Assembly: GCA_002689605.1 (NCBI GenBank)
Contig: NZGY01000158.1
Coordinates: forward strand, 20,991-63,028
Reading direction: 5' to 3'
Origin: Filomicrobium sp.
GTDB taxonomy: Bacteria; Pseudomonadota; Alphaproteobacteria; Rhizobiales; Hyphomicrobiaceae
Length of the DNA stretch: 42,038 nucleotides
The notes under the pieces are model-generated. The model made no database searches, had not been told where the DNA came from, and saw only the letters and a list, made by a program, of their open reading frames with translations. The position numbers were made by a program, and so were the translations under genes. Every line of letters begins with the position of its first letter. Position 1 is the stretch's first letter. Below, in pieces: positions 16,648 through 25,053 of the stretch.

Positions 16648-17508
16648 ATGTCCGGCGACATCGACGAGGCAACGGCTACAGGTGAAGTTGCAGAGATTTT
16701 CGCTGAAGTGCGGCAGCTGTGGGGCGTGCCTTACGTCTCAGCGATCCATCGCTTCATGGCCGCACAGCCTAGTCTGCTGGAGTGGTCGTGGGCGGCTGTT
16801 GCACCAGCTTTTCACAATGGTGTCGCTCAGAAGGCTGCTGACCAGTGCGCTGAAGGTTTGGATCTGAGTTCGATAGATCCGATCCCAAGCGAGGTTCTTG
16901 CTGCCTGGGACATGTCTGAGGCAGATCGCAAGGCCGTGCTCGATATCTGCGCCAGCTTCATTCGCGTGTCTCCGATCAACATGATGTTTGCCGGATTGAC
17001 GGCGACATTGCTGACCGAGCCTTCCGTGCCAACTAAAACGACGATTGAGCCCGTTGACCTGCCAGCCAGCCTGCCGCCTTTGCCAGAAATGGCAGACTTG
17101 ACTGGACTGCCGTCCGGGCAAAATGATGCGCTGCATCTGTTTGCCTCCGACATGGTCGGGAAACCTTTCGTCCCTGGTCTTTACCGCATGCTTGCACACT
17201 GGCCGAACTTGATGATGCATCTCGCGGTCGTGTTACCGCCGCGCCTGGCGGATGATCGCAGCGTTGCCGCCTATGATGAATTGCGCGCCAGGATCGATGC
17301 GGCTGTCCCGGGGGTCCGTGCTACACTACCGCCTGAACCGCGATATCCTCCACGGCCTATCGACGAAGCCGGTCAGCACTTTCTGGAAATCATCAAGACA
17401 TATCGCAAGACCAGCCCGGAGATGGTGGTTGCGAGCAGCATTATTCAAGCTGCTATCATTGGCGCACGAAACTGGACAATCACTCACAGCGATCGGAACC
17501 CGACATGA
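16648..17508 (+). CDS. DehI-fold protein (halocarboxylic acid dehalogenase family) without the known catalytic residues
   Basis: A 286-residue all-helical protein with two repeats, matching the layout of the DehI 2-haloacid dehalogenase family: first repeat EIFAEVRQLWGVPYVSAIHR, second GKPFVPGLYRMLAHWPNLMM. Compared by memory with DehI of Pseudomonas putida PP3, whose activity needs Asn114 and Asp189, the aligned positions here appear to be Ser (in RVSPINMM) and Leu (in GLYRMLAHWP). It is therefore probably not a dehalogenase but a relative with another role. The stop overlaps the start of the GST gene (ATGA), and the hydrolase gene ends five bases upstream, so the three are translationally coupled. 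Confidence 0.72.
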   Translation: MSGDIDEATATGEVAEIFAEVRQLWGVPYVSAIHRFMAAQPSLLEWSWAAVAPAFHNGVAQKAADQCAEGLDLSSIDPIPSEVLAAWDMSEADRKAVLDICASFIRVSPINMMFAGLTATLLTEPSVPTKTTIEPVDLPASLPPLPEMADLTGLPSGQNDALHLFASDMVGKPFVPGLYRMLAHWPNLMMHLAVVLPPRLADDRSVAAYDELRARIDAAVPGVRATLPPEPRYPPRPIDEAGQHFLEIIKTYRKTSPEMVVASSIIQAAIIGARNWTITHSDRNPT

Positions 17509-18209
17509 CCCAAGCCACAATCGATCTCTATTTCTGGCCAACGTCCAACGGCCACAAGGTCACGATTATGCTCGAAGAATGCGAGCTTCCGTACAAGATC
17601 CAGCCCGTCAACATCGGCAAAGGTGACCAATTCGAACCCGACTTCCTGAAGATTGCTCCAAACAACCGCATGCCAGCCATTGTAGACCCTGATGGGCCGG
17701 GCGGCGAGCCAATTTCAATTTTTGAAAGTGGCGCCATCCTGCAATACCTGGGCCGCAAGACCAGCAAGTTCTACCCCAGCGACGAACGCCAACGTACTGA
17801 AGTCGAACAGTGGGTTTACTGGCAGATGGCAGGCCTGGGCCCGATGGCAGGGCAAGCCAATCACTTTCGCAACTATGCACCTGAAAAAGTCCCTTACGCT
17901 GCCAAGCGCTATACCGACGAAGTCAATCGCCTTTACGGTGTGTTGGACGGTCGGCTGGCTGGACGGGAGTACATCTGCGACAAGTACACGATCGCAGACA
18001 TCATTATCTTTCCGTGGATCCGTCGCCACGAACACCAGGGCCAGGATCTGAACGATTTCCCCAACATCAAACCCTGGTTTGAGCGCGTCAGTGCGCGGCC
18101 GGCAGTCCAGCGCGGCCTGAAATCAGGGGCGGATCTCAGGCCCGAAGACTATAACCTAGGTGATGATAAAGAGGGTCAGAAAGTTCTATTTGGTCAGCGC
18201 GCACGCTAA
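17505..18209 (+). CDS. Glutathione S-transferase, Nu-class (YfcG/YghU-like)
   Basis: A 234-residue GST. The thioredoxin-like half carries the Nu-class start YFWPTSNGHKVTIMLEE, the cis-Pro region NNRMPAIVDPDG, and the glutathione gamma-glutamyl site FESGAILQYL. The helical half has YTIADIIIFPW. Nu-class enzymes such as YfcG work as disulfide oxidoreductases using two glutathiones without a catalytic Cys; some relatives cleave ethers or remove halides. The start overlaps the stop of the DehI-fold gene by four bases. In this operon a glutathione-dependent cleavage or detoxification step is plausible, but the substrate is unknown. Confidence 0.92.
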   Translation: MTQATIDLYFWPTSNGHKVTIMLEECELPYKIQPVNIGKGDQFEPDFLKIAPNNRMPAIVDPDGPGGEPISIFESGAILQYLGRKTSKFYPSDERQRTEVEQWVYWQMAGLGPMAGQANHFRNYAPEKVPYAAKRYTDEVNRLYGVLDGRLAGREYICDKYTIADIIIFPWIRRHEHQGQDLNDFPNIKPWFERVSARPAVQRGLKSGADLRPEDYNLGDDKEGQKVLFGQRAR

Positions 18210-18256
18210 AAGACACCACGAGTTTCCAAATTTAGAAATCCGAACCGGAGCCAGAC

Positions 18257-19144
18257 ATGGAAAAGATCGAGATTCAATTCACGCTGTTCTCAGCATTCTA
18301 CTCGCCTCTGATTTCTGCCATGTCCGGCGGTTTCCTCACAGAAGAAGGTCTTGACGCGAGCTGGTCCGTTGCCCCGCCAGGTGTCTCGGCCATCAAGGCG
18401 CTTGAAGAAGGTAAAGCCCAAGTCATCCAATCAGCACTTAGCCAGGGCTTCACATCGCTAGGCAAAGGTGAGACGCCGACGGCGGTCCACTTCGCACAGA
18501 TCAACGAAATGGATGGCTTCTTTCTGACCGCTAGAGAACCTGACCCTGACTTCAACTGGAAGAAACTCGAACGCTCCGAGGTTGTTCTGTTCGGCGGCGG
18601 GCAACCGTTGGCTATGTTCAAGTACGCCTGCGACAAAGCCGGCATCGACTTTGACAAGCTCAAGGTGATCAATGTCGGTGGTGCTGCCGACATGGACAAA
18701 GCCTTCCGCGATGGCCAGGGAAACTACGTCCAGCAGCAGGGCCCGTTCCCACAACAGCTGGAGAAGGACGGCGTTGGACATATCGTGGCAGAGGTTGGCA
18801 AGCAGATCGGTCCGAATGGCTTTTCAAGTCTTGCTGCGACGCGTGAGTGGTTGGCAACAGACCAAGCGAAAGCCTTCACGCGTGCCTACAAGAAAACTCG
18901 CATCTACATGAATGAGACGCCAGCCGCTGAAATTGCGAAGGCGGAGAAGTCTTACTTCCCAATGATCGACGAGGATGTTCTAGCCAAGTGCATTGAATCC
19001 TATCAGAAGCTGGGATGCTGGACGCCGCATATCGAAATCACCAAGCCAGCGTATGAAGTGACACTCGACGTGTTTGAACACTTTGGCACGTTGAAAAAGC
19101 GCTATGCCTACGAACAGGTCTGCACGTTGCCGCCTGAGGTTTGA
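18257..19144 (+). CDS. NMT1/THI5-like (SsuA-type) solute-binding-fold protein without signal peptide
   Basis: A 295-residue protein with the type II periplasmic-binding fold of the NMT1/THI5-like group. Characteristic segments are YSPLISAMSGGFLTEEGLDA near the start, SAIKALEEGKAQVIQSALSQ, and LKVINVGGAADMDKAFRDGQ. The N-terminus begins MEKIEIQFTLFSAFYS, with no signal peptide or lipobox, and no ABC permease or ATPase gene lies nearby. It is therefore probably not a transporter component but a cytoplasmic binding protein or enzyme. The yeast THI5 CCCFC iron motif is absent, so HMP-phosphate synthesis is not supported. It lies 47 bases after the GST in the same operon. Confidence 0.75.
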   Translation: MEKIEIQFTLFSAFYSPLISAMSGGFLTEEGLDASWSVAPPGVSAIKALEEGKAQVIQSALSQGFTSLGKGETPTAVHFAQINEMDGFFLTAREPDPDFNWKKLERSEVVLFGGGQPLAMFKYACDKAGIDFDKLKVINVGGAADMDKAFRDGQGNYVQQQGPFPQQLEKDGVGHIVAEVGKQIGPNGFSSLAATREWLATDQAKAFTRAYKKTRIYMNETPAAEIAKAEKSYFPMIDEDVLAKCIESYQKLGCWTPHIEITKPAYEVTLDVFEHFGTLKKRYAYEQVCTLPPEV

Positions 19145-19155
19145 TTTATTGTTTT

Positions 19156-19178
19156 CCTCTCCTCGCCGCGGGGAGAGG
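19156..19178. repeat. Intergenic inverted repeat CCTCTCC...GGAGAGG
   Basis: A seven-base perfect inverted repeat with an eight-to-nine-base centre rich in CG (tcgccgcgg), between the binding-fold protein and the lactonase-like gene. The arms are of the CCTCTCC/GGAGAGG kind often dispersed in alphaproteobacterial genomes. There is no T-run after it on either strand, so it is not a standard intrinsic terminator. It may still trim or stabilise the operon transcript. Confidence 0.45.
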
Positions 19179-19225
19179 GACATCCATTCACGCTCCTACG
19201 CAAAGACTATGGGCACTGAACTTCC

Positions 19226-20023
19226 ATGAACACGCCTGAATATGAAATTTACGCCATCAAGTACGCCGAGCGCATGGGGACGCGCGGCTCAATCTTCATC
19301 GGCGGCGACCCGCATGATGCACCATTGGCAATGGACTATTTCGTCTGGGTGATTAAATCAGCAACGCGTGCATTCGTCGTTGATGTTGGCTTCGGGCAAG
19401 CAGAAGGCGAGCGGCGCGGGCGAACGTTTCTGCGTTGCCCGGCTGAGAGCCTCAAGCTTGTTGGCGTTGATGCCAACGATGTGGAAGATGTGATCATCAC
19501 ACACATGCACTACGACCACGCCGGCAACATCGACAAGTTTCCCAAGGCGCGCTTCCACATCCAGGATGCTGAGATGTCATACGTCACGGGTCGGGCTATG
19601 ACTCACAAGGTTCTGCGTCATTCATTTGTTCTGTCCGATGTCACTGATATGGTTGGGATGGTCTTCCATGACCGAGTCGACTTTCATGATGGCGAGGACC
19701 GCATTGCTCCGGGCATTTCCGTCCATCACGTGCCAGGACATTGTCGCGGGCTTCAATCATTGACCGTCAATACGGCACGAGGCACGGTTGTTGTCGCGTC
19801 TGATGCCGCGCACTACTACGAAGGCTACCTCGACGAGATACCATTTTCGACGCACGAAGACTTGTTCGGCATGCTTGAGGGTTATCGCAAGATCCGTAAG
19901 CTTGCGGATAGTGATGACCACATTGTCCCGGGACACGACCCAAAAGTTCTAAAGCGCTACCCCGCTCCATCGCCGGATCTCGAAGGCATCGTTGCGCGTG
20001 TCGATGTTGCGCCAACTAGTTGA
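19226..20023 (+). CDS. MBL-fold metallo-hydrolase, N-acyl-homoserine-lactonase-like (AttM/AiiB type)
   Basis: A 265-residue metallo-beta-lactamase-fold hydrolase with the whole two-metal ligand set: H93, H95, D97 and H98 in THMHYDHAGN, H172 in HVPGHCRGLQSL, D193 in VASDAAHYYEGY and H237 in VPGHDPK. The tyrosines after D193 match the position of the catalytic Tyr of AHL lactonases. The AttM/AiiB group opens homoserine lactones and other gamma-lactones. It may quench quorum signals, but its place in a catabolic operon fits opening a lactone intermediate equally well. It lies 81 bases after the binding-fold gene and 18 bases before the MaoC-like gene. Confidence 0.88.
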   Translation: MNTPEYEIYAIKYAERMGTRGSIFIGGDPHDAPLAMDYFVWVIKSATRAFVVDVGFGQAEGERRGRTFLRCPAESLKLVGVDANDVEDVIITHMHYDHAGNIDKFPKARFHIQDAEMSYVTGRAMTHKVLRHSFVLSDVTDMVGMVFHDRVDFHDGEDRIAPGISVHHVPGHCRGLQSLTVNTARGTVVVASDAAHYYEGYLDEIPFSTHEDLFGMLEGYRKIRKLADSDDHIVPGHDPKVLKRYPAPSPDLEGIVARVDVAPTS

Positions 20024-20041
20024 TCAATGGGAGAGCACCTG

Positions 20042-20851
20042 ATGTCTACTGCTGAGGCACTCAAGTATACAGTTGAGGCTTACAATCTCTCACACGCATC
20101 CGAAAACAAGATCCACGACGATACGATTGCACAGCAGTTGGGCTTCACTGGCGGACTGGTTCCCGGTGTTGAAGTGTTTGCATATGCGACCCATCCAACC
20201 GTAGCGCATTGGGGGGCGGAGTTTCTTAAGCGGGGCCGAATGCAGTGCCGATTTGCCAAACCGGTCTACGATGGCAGGATGGCAGAGATCGCCGGCCAGG
20301 CTGTAGACGGGAATGCCTTGGAAATTACTGTCGAAAGCGACGGTGTGTTGTGTGCCACAGGTAGAGCAGAGCTGCCCAAAACGAAGTCAGCGGCGCCAAA
20401 CCCTAATGACTATGTCAGCAGTGTACCACCGACTGACAGACCTCTCGCGACTGAGGAAAGTCTGGCGGTTGGCACTGTGCTTTGCATTGCACCGGACGTG
20501 CTGACGAAAGACATTGCCGACCAATACCTCGCTGACGTCCGGGAGAAATCACATGTCTACAGCGAACTAGGTCTTGCCCATCCCGGCTGGCTGCTGCGGT
20601 TGTGCAATCTGGCTCTTAAAGACAATGTCCTTCTACCACCCTGGATCCACGTCGGTAGTGACATTCAGTTCTTCTCACATGCCAAAGTGGGCGAGGCGCT
20701 GTCGGTGCGATCGACTGTGACTTACAATTACGAACGCAAGGGCCACCGCTTTGTCGATATGGATTGCCTGGTGCTCGCCGACGACACCCGCCCTGTCGCG
20801 CAAGTCAAGCACACGGCGATCTACCAGTTACGACACATGGCGGTGAGCTAG
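20042..20851 (+). CDS. MaoC-like double hotdog protein
   Basis: A 269-residue protein with two hotdog-like halves. The first half has NKIHDDTIAQQLGFTGGLVPGVEVF, which lines up with the hydration signature of MaoC/PhaJ enzymes, but Ser stands where the catalytic Asp is expected. The second half ends in FFSHAKVGEALSVRSTVTYN and FVDMDCLVL. It may be a 2-enoyl-CoA hydratase variant, or a binding or thioesterase-like relative. I use the ATG at 20042, preceded by GGGAG, rather than the track's ATG at 20027. It is the last gene of the six-gene operon beginning at 15782. Confidence 0.68.
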   Translation: MSTAEALKYTVEAYNLSHASENKIHDDTIAQQLGFTGGLVPGVEVFAYATHPTVAHWGAEFLKRGRMQCRFAKPVYDGRMAEIAGQAVDGNALEITVESDGVLCATGRAELPKTKSAAPNPNDYVSSVPPTDRPLATEESLAVGTVLCIAPDVLTKDIADQYLADVREKSHVYSELGLAHPGWLLRLCNLALKDNVLLPPWIHVGSDIQFFSHAKVGEALSVRSTVTYNYERKGHRFVDMDCLVLADDTRPVAQVKHTAIYQLRHMAVS

Positions 20852-20963
20852 GCCAGATTTCAATCGGTCATACTTATCAAAGCCCCGCACCCAAACGATT
20901 TTAATCGACGCATGCGCTTCCGTATATCTAGCTCACAAAGAGCAAAGAGAAAGGAAACGCACA

Positions 20964-21197
20964 ATGTTCGGTCGTATCATGTCGGGACGAATTGAAGCCC
21001 TGGAAGCCAAGAAGGATATTCTGGACGCACGGATTCAGCAGGAACATGCGCGACCGCAGCCTGATAGCATTCGACTGCAATCATTGAAGCGTATGCGCCT
21101 CAGATTGAAAGACGATCTCGTCCGGATGCAGCAGCGCGCCGCCCGCGCGATCCGCCAGGGCAGACATGCTCGCGGCCAACTTACCGCTGCCTTCTAA
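20964..21197 (+). CDS. YdcH family (DUF465) protein
   Basis: A 77-residue, strongly helical, charged protein. The DUF465/YdcH pattern is seen: a first helix RIEALEAKKDILDARIQQEHARP, a turn with Pro, then SLKRMRLRLKDDLVRMQ. Alphaproteobacterial genomes usually carry several such genes, of unknown function. AAAGGAAACG precedes the ATG. It is a separate unit, about 110 bases downstream of the catabolic operon. The C-terminal tail (RAARAIRQGRHARGQLTAAF) is basic and probably unstructured. Confidence 0.85.
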   Translation: MFGRIMSGRIEALEAKKDILDARIQQEHARPQPDSIRLQSLKRMRLRLKDDLVRMQQRAARAIRQGRHARGQLTAAF

Positions 21198-21233
21198 GTC
21201 AGGATTGGCGACCTTATTCGCATTAGCTACATA

Positions 21234-21506
21234 GTGACAGCCGTGATCGACCAGCGCGCATACCAATGCAATCACCGCAGGAGCCTTGTTCTCTGGCGAG
21301 GCAAGCAGTGGTCGGTCACGAGCAATGGAATTGAGACCTCGGACGAGAGTATTCCGCACGTGGTCATCCCTTCGCATGACTTCGATAGGATGCAGGACAT
21401 TCTCGATGGGCACTACTCGCCGATGCTGCCGGGTAACGCCACTTGGTTCGACCATCGCGATTTTACGACTGTGATGGCGCAAGCCAGGATTATGCTGCAG
21501 CGGTAA
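21234..21506 (+). CDS. Small hypothetical protein
   Basis: A possible 90-residue protein with a GTG start. The stretch LVLWRGKQWSVTSNGIETSD and the Trp-rich tail PGNATWFDHRDFTTVMAQAR look like genuine protein, with third-position GC use like its neighbours. It lies between YdcH and the convergent acetyltransferase. I do not recognise a family. The first 20 residues are less convincing, so the true start may be internal. A minus-strand frame covers the same bases but is rich in basic residues and looks like its shadow. Confidence 0.45.
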   Translation: MTAVIDQRAYQCNHRRSLVLWRGKQWSVTSNGIETSDESIPHVVIPSHDFDRMQDILDGHYSPMLPGNATWFDHRDFTTVMAQARIMLQR

Positions 21507-21515
21507 GCCGGGGCG

Positions 21516-22070
21516 CTAAGCCGGTAGCTTGATACCCGTCGCTGTCTCCCAATCCTCTCTCGTCAGAGTATAGCACTTCGTCATCGCCGGGCTTAGCCCA
21601 ACCTGCAATTCAGCATCATACGCGAATTTGGCACCCAATCGTGTTGTTGCGATTTGTGAGCGCTGATTGGTGGGCGCGATGTGGAACCAAACTCGCTCGA
21701 AATGTTTGAGCGCATGGCCTACCATCAATTCCTTCATTTCCTTGTTCCAGCTCCCTCCCCAGTGAGAGCGCGCAAGAAAGGTGAAACCAATCCCATACTC
21801 TCCAGGATGATCGGGGACCGGGTAGAAACGGGAGCAACCGATTACCTCGCTGGTATCGCGCACGCTAACAGCCAGCGTGCCGCCTGAAGCCAGCCGGTAG
21901 TCGAAATAGGGATAGAAGACTTCCTGCTCATGACGGTTTGAGGCCGGATGTTGCGCCCAGGTTTCAGGATCGCTGGCAGCCGCGTAAAGCGCATCACGGT
22001 CTGATTCCTGAAGCGGGCGCAGGTGGAGGCGATCACTGACGAGCGTCGCGTTCGCATCAAAAGTTGTCAT
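21516..22070 (-). CDS. GNAT family N-acetyltransferase (RimJ/RimL-like)
   Basis: A 184-residue acetyltransferase of the RimJ/RimL/Acetyltransf_3 type. It opens with LVSDRLHLRPLQESDRDALY, has the central strand VIGCSRFYPV, the strand-helix GEYGIGFTFLARSHWGGSWN leading to the CoA-binding helix KEMKELMVGHAL, and ERVWFHIAPTNQRSQIATTRLG. Substrates range from protein N-termini and aminoglycosides to small amines; none can be assigned. I use the ATG at 22070 (MTTFDANA), with AGAGGA upstream, rather than the track's GTG at 22091. Confidence 0.88.
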   Translation of the reverse strand: MTTFDANATLVSDRLHLRPLQESDRDALYAAASDPETWAQHPASNRHEQEVFYPYFDYRLASGGTLAVSVRDTSEVIGCSRFYPVPDHPGEYGIGFTFLARSHWGGSWNKEMKELMVGHALKHFERVWFHIAPTNQRSQIATTRLGAKFAYDAELQVGLSPAMTKCYTLTREDWETATGIKLPA

Positions 22071-22203
22071 TGCTTTGGTCCTCTTTGACACGGGGCCGCG
22101 ACACAGTTTTCGTGAGCAGCATCAGGGCTCCGGTTCGAAGCAGCTGTCAATGCGGCGCGAGTCAATGTTAAAAGATTGCCCAGTGGCGCGGCTGCCCCTT
22201 GCT

Positions 22204-22601
22204 CTAAGGCAAGCTCGGCGATCGTTCTGGATGCTGGGGCAGACCGTCATTAAGCTCGAGCCAAGCAACCTTTTCTGACACCCAGATGTGCTCGGTTGGC
22301 GAGAACAGGTCGCGCTCTTCGAAGGCGGATAGTGCAATTCCCATGAAGGTGCCGTTGGTGCGACGCGCCCATAGTCGGGTTCCGCACTGCGGGCAGAGCA
22401 CGCGCTCAAGCGCAGTGAAGACAGATGCGCGGCAGTGGTGCCTGTCACCTTGACCTTGGCCTGTTCAAACAGCGCACGCGCAAAGAATGGCGAGGAGAAG
22501 GCTGACTGGCGCTGATGGCAGTGACATGCCCTGATATTGATCGGATCGCCTTCCGCAACGAATGTGACTGCTCCGCAGGTGCACTTGCCTTTGTGAGACA
22601 T
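22204..22601 (-). pseudogene. GFA (glutathione-dependent formaldehyde-activating enzyme/CENP-V) family, frameshifted
   Basis: The N-terminal part MSHKGKCTCGAVTFVAEGDP, then CHCHQRQ and FFARALFEQAKVKVTGTT, is a GFA domain. The rest, VLCPQCGTRLWARRTNGTFM, continues in another frame, so one frameshift lies near 22435-22445. In addition the usual CHCxxCQ zinc motif reads CHCHQRQ, with Arg for one Cys. Two independent faults suggest a decayed gene rather than a single sequencing slip. Intact members bind zinc and glutathione and act on small adducts. GGAG lies eight bases before the ATG. It shares the leftward direction of the GNAT gene. Confidence 0.8.
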
Positions 22602-22711
22602 TTCTGAGCTCCAAACCTTGAACAACTTGGTAAGCAGGCTTTAAAGGGTGCCCAAGGCTTAGACTTCGTATGATAATGGCGCAAGCAGTTGGTATCTGGT
22701 GGATAAGACAT

Positions 22712-23185
22712 ATGGGAAAGTTCTTCGAAGAGTTCGCTGTTGGTGATCAATACGTAACGCCCGAGCGGATCATCACGGTAGAAGACATTCAAGCCTTCGC
22801 GAACCTGACGGAGGACCACAATCCAATCCATGTCGATCCTGAGTTTGCAGCACGAAGTGTGTTTGGAAAATGCATTGCTCATGGTCCGATGATGGTTGGG
22901 ATCACATTCGGCCTGCTCAGCAAGCTGGATCTTTTGGACGGAACAATAATCGCTCTAAAGGGAATTGAGTGGTCGTTCAATGGGCCGATCAAGGCTGATG
23001 ACGCGGTCCGTGTCGTGGCTGATGTCATCGAAACGCGCATAAGCAAGAAAGTGCCAGACAGAGGCGCAGTGACGTTCAAGATTGCAGTGCTCAATCAAGA
23101 CGGCGATCAAGTACAGATTGGTTCAGCGACAGGTATCATGATGACGAAGGACAATCCAGCGGCTTTGCCTCAGAATGCCTCCTGA
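22712..23185 (+). CDS. MaoC family (R)-specific enoyl-CoA hydratase-like protein
   Basis: A 157-residue single hotdog protein with the full hydratase signature EDHNPIHVDPEFAARSVFG, in which the Asp and the His five residues on form the catalytic pair of PhaJ-type enzymes, followed by AHGPMMVGITFGLLSKL. It would hydrate trans-2-enoyl-CoAs to (R)-3-hydroxyacyl-CoAs. The track's start at 22670 adds 14 unlikely residues; I use the ATG at 22712 (MGKFFEEFAVGDQY). The GMC oxidoreductase follows 23 bases downstream in the same direction, so the two are probably co-transcribed. Confidence 0.87.
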   Translation: MGKFFEEFAVGDQYVTPERIITVEDIQAFANLTEDHNPIHVDPEFAARSVFGKCIAHGPMMVGITFGLLSKLDLLDGTIIALKGIEWSFNGPIKADDAVRVVADVIETRISKKVPDRGAVTFKIAVLNQDGDQVQIGSATGIMMTKDNPAALPQNAS

Positions 23186-23208
23186 CCATCATTCACCGGA
23201 GACGCACT

Positions 23209-24813
23209 ATGCAAGACGAAGCCGACTGCGATTACGTCATTGTCGGAGCAGGTTCAGCAGGCTGTGTCCTTGCCAACCGCCTAAGCGCCGATGGCGCCAA
23301 GGTCGTCTTGCTGGAAGCGGGGCCATCTGACTGGCATCCGATGATCCATGTACCGGCCGGAATTCTGAAGCTTCTCTACAACGAAGCGGTCAATTGGAAA
23401 TACGAAACCGAAGCGGAACCCAATGCCGGGGGCCGCCAGATTTACTGGCCCCGTGGCCGCGTTTTGGGTGGATCCAGCTCAATCAATGGCATGCTGTTCG
23501 TGCGCGGCAATGCAGCCGACTACGATGGCTGGGCGCAAATGGGGTGTACCGGTTGGTCTTATGAAGATTGCCTCCCGCACTTCAAAAGCATGGAGAGCTA
23601 CGCGCCGGGCGACGATGCGCATCGCGGTAAGAATGGCCCACTCAAAATTGAAGACTACCGAACAGTCCTACCCCTCACCCATCACTTTGTTGAGGCGGCG
23701 CAAGCAGCCGGATTTCCATTTACGCCTGACCTGAGCGGAGCCCAGCAGGAAGGTGTTGGCTACTCGCAGATGTCGCGCAACGGACGTTATCGCGGTTCAA
23801 CAGCACAAACCTTCCTGGCTGAGGCGCGGAAACATCCGAACCTCAAAGTCGAAACGAATGCCTACGCAACGAAATTGCTGTTCGATGGAAAGCGCTGCAC
23901 CGGCGTCGCGTTTAACCAGAAGGGGCAGCAGCGCGAGATCAAGACGTCGCGTGAAGTCATTGTCTCTGGCGGCTCGGTGAACTCGCCACAGCTCTTGCAG
24001 ATTTCAGGCATTGGCCCGGCAGAGCACCTGAAGAGTATTGGCGTTCCGGTTGTTCACGATTTGCCGGGTGTCGGTGCCAACTTGTCAGATCACTACGTTG
24101 TACGCGTCTCCTACCGCATTAAGGAACTCCTCTCGATAAATGAGTATTCCCGCGGCATGCGGCTTGCCGGTGAAGTAATGAAGTGGCTGGCGACGGGTAA
24201 AGGCGCGTTGACCTTCGGGGTTTCCAGCGCTCAGGTTTTTTGTCGGAGCCGGGAAGGGCTCGCGAGCCCCGACATTCAGCTGCTGTTTTCACCGGCAAGC
24301 TATGACGAGAAGGTCTTTGGTGCCCTCGAGAAGCAGCCTGGCGCTACCATCGCTGTAAGTATTGCGCGCCCCGAGAGCCGCGGTAGCATCATGGCAAGAT
24401 CGGCCGATGCTGCCGTACGCCCTGCGATCAAGCCTAACTATCTCGATGCACATGGTGACATCAACGTCCTTCTAGCGGGTATCTGGCACGCCCGGCGCAT
24501 CTTTGCCTCTTTGTCGATCTCCAAATATGCGGCGCACGAGGTTACACCTGGCCAAGATGTTCAAACGGAAGATGAACTTGTCGAACACGCCCGCAATTTC
24601 GGCACGACCCTCTATCACCCGGTCGGTACCTGCAAAATGGGGACAGACCCGATGGCGGTGGTTGATCCGCGGCTCCACGTGCATGGGTTGCATGGGCTAC
24701 GCGTGATTGATGCGTCTGTCATGCCGACGGTCAGTACCGGCAACACAAATGCGCCGACAATCATGATCGCAGAGAAGGGCGCATCTATGATTTTGCAGGA
24801 TAATTCACCGTAG
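23209..24813 (+). CDS. GMC family FAD-dependent oxidoreductase (choline dehydrogenase-like)
   Basis: A 534-residue GMC oxidoreductase, full length. The FAD Rossmann motif is [17 protein letters not shown] at the N-terminus. GMC signature 1 appears as [19 protein letters not shown] and signature 2 as [17 protein letters not shown]. The C-terminal catalytic His lies in [10 protein letters not shown], followed by [25 protein letters not shown]. These enzymes oxidise primary alcohols. BetA-type choline dehydrogenase is the best known relative, but no betB or betI is nearby and many members in catabolic regions act on aliphatic or terpene alcohols. It pairs with the MaoC gene upstream. Confidence 0.93.
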   Translation: MQDEADCDYVIVGAGSAGCVLANRLSADGAKVVLLEAGPSDWHPMIHVPAGILKLLYNEAVNWKYETEAEPNAGGRQIYWPRGRVLGGSSSINGMLFVRGNAADYDGWAQMGCTGWSYEDCLPHFKSMESYAPGDDAHRGKNGPLKIEDYRTVLPLTHHFVEAAQAAGFPFTPDLSGAQQEGVGYSQMSRNGRYRGSTAQTFLAEARKHPNLKVETNAYATKLLFDGKRCTGVAFNQKGQQREIKTSREVIVSGGSVNSPQLLQISGIGPAEHLKSIGVPVVHDLPGVGANLSDHYVVRVSYRIKELLSINEYSRGMRLAGEVMKWLATGKGALTFGVSSAQVFCRSREGLASPDIQLLFSPASYDEKVFGALEKQPGATIAVSIARPESRGSIMARSADAAVRPAIKPNYLDAHGDINVLLAGIWHARRIFASLSISKYAAHEVTPGQDVQTEDELVEHARNFGTTLYHPVGTCKMGTDPMAVVDPRLHVHGLHGLRVIDASVMPTVSTGNTNAPTIMIAEKGASMILQDNSP

Positions 24814-25053
24814 TAGTCGCCTGTGGCTTGCGAAACCACCCTAACCAATTGAATGAATTCTGCTTTTCCCAAGAACCTTTGACTGGGCATACTGATTAAT
24901 CCAGTATTCACTGAGGCTGTGCAATTGGTGCATACGTAGAAAACTTAGATTGACTGTCCCGATTCCAGAGATTTTTGCTCCAATCATGAACCTTTCCCGA
25001 AATCACGGCGACCTACTCAACGGATGGCGCCGAAACAGCGCCGAGACCTGACG

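Noticed and set aside
19156-19178. Hairpin CCTCTCC...GGAGAGG as an intrinsic terminator
   Set aside because: No T-run follows on either strand; recorded as a repeat instead.
21081-21482. 133-residue minus-strand ORF
   Set aside because: It overlaps the end of the YdcH gene and the more protein-like plus-strand frame at 21234-21506; basic, His-rich composition looks like a shadow.
23209-24813. betA (choline dehydrogenase) assignment
   Set aside because: GMC motifs are general; betB, betI and choline transport genes are absent, so only the family is stated.
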